Part shown: one piece after another, positions 41,854 through 49,352 of the stretch
How positions within the stretch are numbered: the first letter of the stretch is position 1
Layout of the letters: each line of letters starts with the position of its first letter
NCBI GenBank assembly: GCA_963775805.1
Contig: CAVZKG010000001.1
Coordinates: 1,116,001 to 1,180,000 of the forward strand
Direction: 5' to 3'
DNA from: JAFAMB01 sp963775805
Lineage (GTDB): Bacteria; Verrucomicrobiota; Verrucomicrobiia; Chthoniobacterales; JAFAMB01
Length of the DNA: 64,000 nucleotides
Notes under the pieces: model-generated
What the model was told of the DNA's origin: nothing
Databases searched by the model: none
The model's input: only the letters and a program-made list of their open reading frames with translations
Program-made: the position numbers and the translations under genes

Positions 41854-43125
41854 ATGCCACTTCTCGGCTGCATATCGGATGATTTTACCGGCGGGACCGA
41901 CCTGGCCAATAACCTCGTGAAGAGCGGCTTCCGGACTGTTCAGTCGATCGGAATTCCTTCGTTGTTGCCGGGTCTCGAAACGATCGATGCGGTTGTTGTT
42001 GCTCTCAAAACGCGGACCTGTCCGGTCGAACAGGCTGTACGGGAAACGAGGGAAGCGATTCGATGGTTAAATTCAATAGGTTGCGAACAGTCCTATTTTA
42101 AATACTGCTCCACTTTCGACTCGACCTCGAAAGGCAACATCGGACCGGCAATCGAAGTCCTGCTCGAAGAATTGGGGATTGGCTACACAATTGCTTGCCC
42201 TGCGTTTCCGGATAACGGCCGCACCCTCTATCGCGGGCACCTCTTCGTTTACGATCAGCTCTTAAGCGAAAGCGGGATGCGCCACCATCCGTTGACGCCG
42301 ATGACTGATCCGAACATTGTTCGCGTTCTCGAATCCCAAACCCATGCATCGGTCGATCTGATTCGGCTCGATCTTATTCGCCAGGGTGGAAAAGCGCTGA
42401 GCAGCGAGTTCGCAAAGCACCTGAACCAAGCTGGGAAGACGATTTCAATTACCGATGCAACCAGCAACAGTGACCTTGATGTCCTGGCCGGCGCGGCAAG
42501 AAATCTGAAACTGGTCACCGGAGGATCCGGGCTTGCCCTTGGCCTGGGCAAGAACTACGGCCTGCAGCCGGGTGGCGCAGCGAAACAGATTCCCGCTTCC
42601 GGTCGAAGAGCGATTCTCGCCGGAAGCTGTTCGCAAATGACTCTGAAACAGATCTCGAAAGCGCGAGAAGTTTTCCCAGCCTTTCAGGTGAAGCCTGCAA
42701 ACCTTGCGAACGAATTCGACAGGACACTGGAGGAAGTAAGGCAGTGGGCAAAACTGCATCTCTCTGTTCCGGAAACGATCCTCCTCTACACAAGCGGGTC
42801 ACCGGAAGAGATCGCTTCAAATCAAAAGATCCTGGGTGCGGCGCGCTCGGGTGAACTTTGCGAAAAGTTTCTGGCAGAGGTCGCACAAATAATCGTCGAT
42901 TTGGGAGTTTCACAATTGATCGTGGCCGGCGGCGAAACATCAGGAGCAGTCGTATCAAAGCTCGGCTTGAACGTTCTGCATATCGGACCGGAGATCGATC
43001 CCGGTGTCCCTTGGACGCTTGCTTCCGGTACTAACCGCAAAATTGCGCTTGCTCTTAAGTCGGGGAATTTTGGATCGGAACAATTTTTTCTGAACGCCTG
43101 GCGGCTCCTTGAATCATCGAAATGA
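41854..43125 (+). CDS. otnK: Four-carbon acid sugar kinase (3-oxo-tetronate kinase family)
   Basis: This 423-aa DUF1537 kinase contains CISDDFTGGTDLANNL at the N-terminus (phosphate-donor/substrate site), CSTFDSTSKGNIG, PAFPDNGRTLYRGHLFV and the C-terminal IVAGGETSGAVV, which belongs to the nucleotide-binding domain. It phosphorylates 3-oxo-tetronate at C4. It is the first of four overlapping or near-adjacent genes with OtnC, OtnI and a dehydrogenase, which together form a tetronate catabolic operon. The stop overlaps otnC by 4 bp. Confidence 0.92.
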   Translation: MPLLGCISDDFTGGTDLANNLVKSGFRTVQSIGIPSLLPGLETIDAVVVALKTRTCPVEQAVRETREAIRWLNSIGCEQSYFKYCSTFDSTSKGNIGPAIEVLLEELGIGYTIACPAFPDNGRTLYRGHLFVYDQLLSESGMRHHPLTPMTDPNIVRVLESQTHASVDLIRLDLIRQGGKALSSEFAKHLNQAGKTISITDATSNSDLDVLAGAARNLKLVTGGSGLALGLGKNYGLQPGGAAKQIPASGRRAILAGSCSQMTLKQISKAREVFPAFQVKPANLANEFDRTLEEVRQWAKLHLSVPETILLYTSGSPEEIASNQKILGAARSGELCEKFLAEVAQIIVDLGVSQLIVAGGETSGAVVSKLGLNVLHIGPEIDPGVPWTLASGTNRKIALALKSGNFGSEQFFLNAWRLLESSK

Positions 43126-43769
43126 ACCCTGAATCAAAACTTCGAGAACGCATCGTTGATATCGGACGTAGCCTTTACAAACGCGGCCTGAGTCCCGGTA
43201 GCAGCGGAAACATCAGCGTCCGGTCGGAAGATGGCTGGCTTTTGACCCCGACGAATTCCTGTCTGGGAGAACTCGATCCTGATTCCATTTCGAAGCTCGA
43301 TTGGAACGGGAATCTCCTTTCCGGCGCAAAACCGAGCAAGGAATACTTCCTACACCTTGCGATGTACCAAAAGCGTCCACAAAGCGGCGCCATTGTTCAT
43401 CTCCACAGCAGTTTTGCCGCTGCAATTTCCTGTCTCGACGGACTCGATCCGGCGAGTTGCATTCCACCGATCACCCCTTATTTCGTGATGCGAGTCGGCA
43501 AGTTGCCGTTAATCCCCTATTTTCGCCCGGGGGATAAAGCGCTGGCCGACGAGATCGCAAATCACGCCACCAAACATGCTGCGGTGCTTTTGGCGAATCA
43601 TGGCCCCGTTGTTTCCGGTAAAGATCTCGATTCCGCGTTGTATGCGACGGAAGAGCTCGAGGAAACGGCTAAACTGATGCTTCTTCTCCACGGCCAAAGA
43701 ATTCGAACCTTGGACGAACCGCAAATTCAGGAACTGCACGAAACATTCGGAGCAGAGTGGGAGAAATAA
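43122..43769 (+). CDS. otnC: 3-oxo-tetronate 4-phosphate decarboxylase (class II aldolase family)
   Basis: This 215-aa class II aldolase/adducin-fold protein has SPGSSGNISVRS, an EYFLHLAMY acidic helix and the metal ligands H-x-H in IVHLHSSFAAA, plus a later histidine in LLANHGPVVSG. OtnC decarboxylates 3-oxo-tetronate 4-phosphate to dihydroxyacetone phosphate. The start overlaps otnK by ATGA and the stop overlaps otnI in TAATG, so the three are translationally coupled. Confidence 0.92.
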   Translation: MNPESKLRERIVDIGRSLYKRGLSPGSSGNISVRSEDGWLLTPTNSCLGELDPDSISKLDWNGNLLSGAKPSKEYFLHLAMYQKRPQSGAIVHLHSSFAAAISCLDGLDPASCIPPITPYFVMRVGKLPLIPYFRPGDKALADEIANHATKHAAVLLANHGPVVSGKDLDSALYATEELEETAKLMLLLHGQRIRTLDEPQIQELHETFGAEWEK

Positions 43770-44542
43770 TGGCTAAATTTAACGCTAATTTATCGTGGCT
43801 CTTTCAGGATCGGCCCTTTGCGGAGCGATTCGCCGCCGCAGCAGAAGCCGGGTTTCAAGGAATCGAGATTCTGTTCCCGTACGATCATTCTGCCTCGGAG
43901 ATTCGCTCGGCCCTGAACGCGAACGGTCTGGAAATGGTGCTGTTGAACGCGCCTCCAGGTGATTTCAGCGCTGGCGACCGCGGCATCGCGGCGGTTCCAG
44001 GACGCGAACACGAATTCCGGGAAAGTTTTGCCCAAGCGCTGGAATACGCAAACATCCTTAATTGTAAACGGATTCATGTGATGGCAGGTCTCCCCGGCGC
44101 CGCAGAGAAGGCCCTCGTGGAACGCACATTCTTGAGCAATCTCGAGTACGCCCTGAACCAGGTTGGAAACTCGGGAATCAGCATTCTGATTGAGCCGATT
44201 AATACGCGCGATTTCCCGGGATACTACCTGAGCACCGTTGAAAAGGCGGGCGCTATTTTGGAAGAACTATCCAATCCCGCCTTGAAGATCCAATTCGATT
44301 GGTACCACGCCCAGATCATGGGGGGTGACCTCGCGCGCCGGACGGAGAAATATTTCTCGAGGATCGGCCACTACCAGATTGCCGGTGTCCCGGACCGAGG
44401 CGAGCCGGATATCGGGGAGGTAAATTACGATTACCTCTTCCAACTCGTCGATTCTCTTGGCTACACCGGATGGATCGGCTGCGAATATCGTCCGAAAAGT
44501 CGAACGGAAGATGGGTTACTTTGGTTCTCGAGGGTGCGGTAA
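43769..44542 (+). CDS. otnI: 2-oxo-tetronate isomerase (hydroxypyruvate isomerase family)
   Basis: This 257-aa TIM-barrel isomerase has NLSWLFQDRPFAERFAAAA, EILFPYDHS and the metal-binding residues in LIEPINTRDFPGYYLS, IQFDWYHAQIMGGDL and IGHYQIAGVPDRGEPD. It belongs to the Hyi/OtnI family that interconverts 2-oxo- and 3-oxo-tetronates. The ATG at 43,769 shares a base with the otnC stop. It lies 53 bp before the dehydrogenase gene. Confidence 0.92.
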   Translation: MAKFNANLSWLFQDRPFAERFAAAAEAGFQGIEILFPYDHSASEIRSALNANGLEMVLLNAPPGDFSAGDRGIAAVPGREHEFRESFAQALEYANILNCKRIHVMAGLPGAAEKALVERTFLSNLEYALNQVGNSGISILIEPINTRDFPGYYLSTVEKAGAILEELSNPALKIQFDWYHAQIMGGDLARRTEKYFSRIGHYQIAGVPDRGEPDIGEVNYDYLFQLVDSLGYTGWIGCEYRPKSRTEDGLLWFSRVR

Positions 44543-44595
44543 CGGAATTCTCCGGTCTCGCCGGGAAATTCTGTTGCGAATTGAGAGAGAATAAT

Positions 44596-45501
44596 ATGCC
44601 AACACCAAACAAAGTCGGGTTCGTCGGTCTGGGTGCCATGGGAATCGGCATGGCGACTCAATTGTTGAAAAAAGGGTTCAAGGTTGCCGCCGTGGAAGTT
44701 CGCCAGGAAATGAAGGAGCGCTGGATTTCAGCCGGAGGCGAATGGTGCGATTCACCGGCAGCGGCAGCTGTCGATGCCGATGTTTTCGTCGCAATGGTGG
44801 TGAATGCCGAACAGATCGAGTCCGTACTGTTCGGAGGCAAAGGCGCTCTAAAAAAGTTGCCCCCAAAAAGCGTCATCATCGTAACGAGCACTGTCTCTCC
44901 CTCATTCTGCCGTGAATTGGGAAAACGCCTCGGCGAATCCGGACATCTTTTAATCGACGCGCCAGTCAGCGGCGGAGTTGTCGGCGCTGAATCAGGCGGA
45001 TTATCGATCATGGCATCCGGCAGCGATGAAGCCTTTGAGACCGGGGAACCTGTTCTGCAGGCAATGGCAACCAGGATTTATCGTATCGGAACCGAACCAG
45101 GACTCGGCTCGATCGTCAAAACGGTCAATCAATTGCTGGCCGGATCCCACATTGCGCTCGCAGCAGAAGCGATGGCGTTTGGAGCCCGCGCAGGAGTCGA
45201 TCCCGGCGTTCTTTTCGAAGTGATTTCAAACAGTGCCGGATCCTCTTGGATGTTCAATAATCGCGTACCGCACATGCTTGCCGGCGATTACACTCCGCTC
45301 AGCGCCGTGAACATATTCGTTAAAGACCTCGGCATTGTGCTCGATGTCGCTCATGAACTCCGGTTTCCACTCCCGATGGCCGCACTGGCTCATCAACTCT
45401 TTCTGGCTGCTGCCGCTGCCGGTCACGGAAATCAGGATGATGCGTCTATTGTCAAACTTTACGAGAATCTGACTGGCGTTTCCGTCAAAAAAGAGCGTTA
45501 A
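44596..45501 (+). CDS. ltnD: L-threonate/tetronate dehydrogenase (beta-hydroxyacid dehydrogenase family)
   Basis: This 301-aa enzyme starts MPTPNKVGFVGLGAMGIGMA, with the Rossmann GxGxxG. DAPVSGGVVGAESGGLSIM and the catalytic lysine motif GSIVKTVNQLL are those of 3-hydroxyisobutyrate-type dehydrogenases, and FVKDLGIVLDVA closes the helical domain. In tetronate operons this enzyme oxidises L-threonate or D-erythronate at C2 to give 2-oxo-tetronate for OtnI. A GAGAGA-type ribosome site lies before the ATG. Which tetronate isomer is used cannot be read from sequence. Confidence 0.85.
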   Translation: MPTPNKVGFVGLGAMGIGMATQLLKKGFKVAAVEVRQEMKERWISAGGEWCDSPAAAAVDADVFVAMVVNAEQIESVLFGGKGALKKLPPKSVIIVTSTVSPSFCRELGKRLGESGHLLIDAPVSGGVVGAESGGLSIMASGSDEAFETGEPVLQAMATRIYRIGTEPGLGSIVKTVNQLLAGSHIALAAEAMAFGARAGVDPGVLFEVISNSAGSSWMFNNRVPHMLAGDYTPLSAVNIFVKDLGIVLDVAHELRFPLPMAALAHQLFLAAAAAGHGNQDDASIVKLYENLTGVSVKKER

Positions 45502-45618
45502 CGCGAACATCTCACCAGGTGTCGCTTGGTGAGACGTTCGCGCCAGACTCCTCTCTCACAAAGAGAAGATAAATTTCCGGCCACGCCGGAAATTTATGCT
45601 AGTTTCCGTGTCCTTCGA

Positions 45619-48351
45619 ATGAACTACAAAGAGACACTGAATCTGCCGAAGACCGAGTTTCCAATGAAGGCCAATCTCTCCACGCGAGAACCGGAGATTC
45701 TGGCCAAATGGGATTCGGAAAAAATCTACGAACAGATTCAAGAACGTCGAAAGAACGAACCGCTATTCGTCCTGCACGACGGTCCTCCGTTCGCAAACGG
45801 AGATGTCCACATGGGGACAGCCCTGAACAAGATCCTGAAGGATCTGATCGTTAAGAGCCGGACAATGGCCGGTCTCAGAGCGCCTTACGTTCCTGGATGG
45901 GATTGTCACGGATTGCCAATTGAGTTCAAGGTAGTGAAAGAATCCAGAGGGCTCACCCCACTGGAAGTTCGCCAGCGTTCCGAAGCTTATGCTCGTAAAT
46001 ACATCGATATCCAGCGACGCCAGTTCCGTCGTCTTGGTGTCTTCGGCGACTGGGACCATCCCTACCTGACTCTGGATCACTCGTATGAGGCGGTCATCCT
46101 TCGCGTTTTCGCGCAGTTGGTGGAAAAGGACCTCGTTTACCAGAGTAAAAAACCGGTTTTCTGGAGCACAGGCGCTCAGACCGCTCTCGCAGAGGCTGAG
46201 GTGGAATACAAAGAGCGCACTGATCCTTCGATCTACGTCGATTTTCCAATCGTGACCGGTCCGTTCGCGGACAAAGCTTCGATCGTTATCTGGACAACGA
46301 CACCCTGGACGCTCCCGGCGAATCTCGCGATCACAGTTCACCCTGCTTACAAATATCTTGTGCAGGAATTTCGGCACCCGGAACAGGCTGCACCCAGAAC
46401 GCTGCTACTGGCGAATGATCTGGCAGCCCGCTTCGAGCAGGCAACCGGTTGGATCAGGACCGGTGAACCACACGCGTTGCTAACCGGTGCGGAAATGGAA
46501 AAATGGCTTTGTCGCCACCCGTTTCTGGATCGCGACTCAGTCGTGCTTCTCGGTGAACATGTCACGCTCGATGCCGGCACAGGGTGCGTGCACACCGCTC
46601 CAGGACACGGTGAAGAAGATTACCAGATCGGCCTGAAATACGGTCTCCCGCTCCTCTCACCTGTAGATGATAACGGTCGCTACACGGAAGATGTCGGCGT
46701 TCCGGAATGGGTTGGTAAATATGTCTTCGACGCCAACAAAGATGTCATTCATCGCCTCAGTGAAGTTGGGAGGTTGGTGGCAGTCAGCGATCACCATCAT
46801 ACCTATCCTTATTGCTGGCGGTCGAAAACGCCGGTGATTTTCAGGGCCGTTGAACAGTTCTTCATCAAAGTCGACCAGATCAAAAGCGCTGCCCTTGAAT
46901 CGATTGACAAGGTCAAATGGATCCCGCACTGGGGCAGAAACCGGATCTACGCCACGGTCGAATCCCGGCCGGATTGGTGCATTTCGAGACAACGCAGTTG
47001 GGGCGTTCCACTGCCCGTCTTTTATGACGGGGCTGCTCCAGTGTTGAATCCGGAGTGGATCCGCAGATTTGCGGATCTTGTCGAGCACCGCGGAACAAAC
47101 GCCTGGTACGAGCTCGCGGACTCAGAAATCTCAAAAGAGCTAGGGTTACCGAAAACCTACGGGCGACGGAGCGATACGCTCGACGTTTGGATTGATTCCG
47201 GAGTAAGCCATGAAGCCGTTCTGCGACGCCACCCGGCGTTGCATTGGCCTGCGGATGTCTATATCGAAGCCACCGATCAGCATCGTGGCTGGTTCCAATC
47301 TTCCCTGCTCACGAGCGTCGCGATTAATGATGCCGCTCCATACCGCGAGGTTCTCACACACGCTTTCGTCGTCGATGTGGAAAGCCGGCGCAAAATCTCT
47401 AAGTCTGACCAGGGCGGCTACGCCAAGCCGACCGAAGTCGAACATTACATCAAAAAATATGGTGCGGATATCGTCCGTCTCTGGGTCTCCAGCGTAAATT
47501 ATACGGACGAAGTCCCGTTCGGCGAAACGATGTTTGGCCAACTCGGAGACACGTACCGCCGTATCCGAAATACGCTCCGTATTCTGCTCGCGAACCTGTA
47601 CGATTTCGATCCCGCCAAAGATTCAGTCTCAGATCTGAGCCTTGTCGATCGATGGGCTGCATCCCGGCTCCAACAGGTCGTTCAGCAATGCCGTGACGCA
47701 TATGATCAGTATGAGTTCCACAAGGTTTACCATGGCATCAATCAATTTTGCGCGGTCGACCTCAGCAGCCTCTACGTCGATATCACGAAAGATCGAATGT
47801 ACTGTGATGCCGCCTCATCCCATCGGCGACGCGCAACCCAGACCGTGATTCATCACGTCTTCGATGCACTGGTTCGATTGATCGCGCCGATACTGGTATT
47901 TACGGCCGAGGAATCCTGGAAATTTTTCGGCAAACCCGATTCTGTGCACCTGGAAACATTTCCGGAATGCGATCAATCGCAGATCGATTCCAGCGCACTG
48001 GAAGATGTGAACGCTTTGCTGGAAGCTCGTTCGATCGTTTCCCAGTCGATCGAAGTAGCGCGTCAGCAGAAGATCATCGGGAACGCCCTTGAAGCGCAGG
48101 TCCTCCTTTCGCTGCCGCGCACTCACAGAGTTCATCATTTGAATCCAAGCGATATCGAAGAGTTTCTAATTCTCAGTCACATCGACTTGGTGGCCACGGA
48201 GGGTGAATCACAGGCGGTTGTCACTAAGACTCCGTACCCCCGCTGTGAACGCTGCTGGCGCCATAAACCGACTGTCGGCGCCGATTCGAAACATCCCTCC
48301 TTGTGCGACCGGTGCGCAGAGGTTGTCACGGAACTCGACATCGCCGAATGA
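45619..48351 (+). CDS. ileS: Isoleucyl-tRNA synthetase
   Basis: This 910-aa class I synthetase has PPFANGDVHMGTALNK in the HIGH position (here HMGT), PGWDCHGLPIE, editing-domain WTTTPWTLPANLA, KISKSDQGG as KMSKS, and a C-terminal zinc knuckle with CERCW and CDRC. It charges tRNA-Ile. The start is the ATG at 45,619 (MNYKETLNLP); a longer frame upstream is not conserved. lspA follows after one base, as in many genomes. The HMGT variant replaces the last histidine of HIGH. Confidence 0.97.
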   Translation: MNYKETLNLPKTEFPMKANLSTREPEILAKWDSEKIYEQIQERRKNEPLFVLHDGPPFANGDVHMGTALNKILKDLIVKSRTMAGLRAPYVPGWDCHGLPIEFKVVKESRGLTPLEVRQRSEAYARKYIDIQRRQFRRLGVFGDWDHPYLTLDHSYEAVILRVFAQLVEKDLVYQSKKPVFWSTGAQTALAEAEVEYKERTDPSIYVDFPIVTGPFADKASIVIWTTTPWTLPANLAITVHPAYKYLVQEFRHPEQAAPRTLLLANDLAARFEQATGWIRTGEPHALLTGAEMEKWLCRHPFLDRDSVVLLGEHVTLDAGTGCVHTAPGHGEEDYQIGLKYGLPLLSPVDDNGRYTEDVGVPEWVGKYVFDANKDVIHRLSEVGRLVAVSDHHHTYPYCWRSKTPVIFRAVEQFFIKVDQIKSAALESIDKVKWIPHWGRNRIYATVESRPDWCISRQRSWGVPLPVFYDGAAPVLNPEWIRRFADLVEHRGTNAWYELADSEISKELGLPKTYGRRSDTLDVWIDSGVSHEAVLRRHPALHWPADVYIEATDQHRGWFQSSLLTSVAINDAAPYREVLTHAFVVDVESRRKISKSDQGGYAKPTEVEHYIKKYGADIVRLWVSSVNYTDEVPFGETMFGQLGDTYRRIRNTLRILLANLYDFDPAKDSVSDLSLVDRWAASRLQQVVQQCRDAYDQYEFHKVYHGINQFCAVDLSSLYVDITKDRMYCDAASSHRRRATQTVIHHVFDALVRLIAPILVFTAEESWKFFGKPDSVHLETFPECDQSQIDSSALEDVNALLEARSIVSQSIEVARQQKIIGNALEAQVLLSLPRTHRVHHLNPSDIEEFLILSHIDLVATEGESQAVVTKTPYPRCERCWRHKPTVGADSKHPSLCDRCAEVVTELDIAE

Positions 48352-48352
48352 A

Positions 48353-48850
48353 ATGAAATACCTCTTCTATTTGAGTCTGCCACTTTTCGTGCTGGACCAA
48401 ATCACAAAGTGGCTCGTGCGACGCAATATCCCCTATGATGGTGAGATCCCTGTGATTCCAGGATTTTTCAGTTTGATTCACGCATCGAACACGGGCGCCG
48501 CATTCAGCATGTTCACAGGGAACAATGTTTTCTTCATTGGGCTAGCATTCGTCGCGCTTGTGGCAATCATCTTCTTTTTAGTGCGCGATTCCCGAACGCA
48601 GAAGCCCGAACAAAGACTAAACATTCTCACTCGAATTTCGTTCGCCCTGCTCGCCAGCGGCATCCTGGGAAACCTGACTGACCGTGTCCTGCACGGTGCC
48701 GTCACCGACTTCCTGCATTTCTACATTCAGGCCTACGCCTGGCCCTCTTTCAACGTCGCCGACTCCTGTATCTGCATCGCCGCCACCCTCCTAGTCCTCG
48801 GATCCTTCGGGAGGACGCATAGAGGTACGGAGAGGACACAGAGAGAATGA
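48353..48850 (+). CDS. lspA: Lipoprotein signal peptidase (prolipoprotein SPase II)
   Basis: This 165-aa four-span membrane protease has catalytic aspartates in TNLTDRVLHG-like NLTDRV and in FNVADSCI, and NTGAAFSMF as a conserved motif. It cleaves lipoprotein signal peptides. It follows ileS after one base. The last dozen codons (about GRTHRGTERTQRE) are translated from a GGACGCATAGAGGTACGGAG-AGGACACAGAG repeat rather than conserved sequence, so the natural C-terminus may have been extended by repeat insertion. Confidence 0.94.
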   Translation: MKYLFYLSLPLFVLDQITKWLVRRNIPYDGEIPVIPGFFSLIHASNTGAAFSMFTGNNVFFIGLAFVALVAIIFFLVRDSRTQKPEQRLNILTRISFALLASGILGNLTDRVLHGAVTDFLHFYIQAYAWPSFNVADSCICIAATLLVLGSFGRTHRGTERTQRE

Positions 48851-48879
48851 TTCACCACAAAGGCGCAGAGGGCACAGAG
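48851..48879 (+). repeat. Left 29-bp inverted repeat of the GxxExxY unit
   Basis: TTCACCACAAAGGCGCAGAG plus GGCACAGAG. It is the reverse complement of 49,307-49,335 with one mismatch. It begins right after the lspA stop. Other copies lie at 17,829-17,857 and (reverse, degenerate) 30,387-30,412. Confidence 0.8.
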
Positions 48880-48887
48880 TTGAGGAA

Positions 48888-48916
48888 TTAAGAACTTGTT
48901 TCATTATTGTTATAAT
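48888..48916 (+). promoter_or_regulatory. Predicted sigma-70-type promoter of the GxxExxY gene
   Basis: A TATAAT -10 box lies at 48,911-48,916 with a TTAAGA -35-like box at 48,888-48,893 (4 of 6 consensus) and a 17-bp spacer. Transcription would start only about 6-8 bp before the GTG, so the mRNA would be nearly leaderless. The AT-rich patch is inside the inverted-repeat unit, so the gene would carry its own promoter. Confidence 0.45.
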
Positions 48917-48929
48917 ATTACTTTGCTTT

Positions 48930-49334
48930 GTGAGCGGTCGGTTGCGCTATTTGAGTCATCTTGTCATCGGCCTTGCAATAGAAGTCCACAGGGAACTCGG
49001 GCCTGGTCTACTTGAATCAACTTATGAGGAATGCCTCTCTTACGAACTAGGAGCGGCTTCTTTAAAATTCGAGCGCCAGAAACCGGTGCCTTTGGTTTAC
49101 AAGTCGCTCCAATTGGATTGTGGGTATCGACTGGATCTCTTGATTGAAGATCTATTACTCGTCGAAATCAAAAGCGTGGCCGAATTCAATCCAATATTCG
49201 AAGCGCAGGTTCTTACCTATTTGAAACTGACGAACGTGCCGGTCGGGTTGTTAATCAATTTCAACGTGCCCGTTCTGAAGCATGGACTCAAACGTCTTGT
49301 CCTAAACTCTGTGTCCTCTGCGCCTTTGTGGTGA
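48930..49334 (+). CDS. GxxExxY-family protein bracketed by inverted repeats
   Basis: This 134-aa protein has the family motif in GPGLLESTYEECLSYEL (G-x-x-E-x-x-Y) and a PD-(D/E)xK-like core: LDLLIEDLLLVEIKSV, FEAQVLTYLKL. GxxExxY proteins are of unknown function and may be nucleases. The start is GTG, with a predicted promoter immediately upstream. The last codons (SVSSAPLW) and the TGA are encoded by the right 29-bp repeat. Inverted repeats lie at 48,851-48,879 and 49,307-49,335. It is inserted between lspA and a convergent amylase gene. Confidence 0.85.
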   Translation: MSGRLRYLSHLVIGLAIEVHRELGPGLLESTYEECLSYELGAASLKFERQKPVPLVYKSLQLDCGYRLDLLIEDLLLVEIKSVAEFNPIFEAQVLTYLKLTNVPVGLLINFNVPVLKHGLKRLVLNSVSSAPLW

Positions 49335-49335
49335 A
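49307..49335 (-). repeat. Right 29-bp inverted repeat of the GxxExxY unit
   Basis: CTCTGTGTCCTCTGCGCCTT plus TGTGGTGAA. It is the exact reverse complement of the copy at 17,829-17,857. It contains the GxxExxY stop codon. Beyond it, CTCTGTGTCCTCACTCCGTC and CCTCTGCGTCCTCCTCC continue as simple repeat into the 3' end of the amylase gene. Confidence 0.8.
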
Positions 49336-49352
49336 TTTATTCCTCTGTGTCC

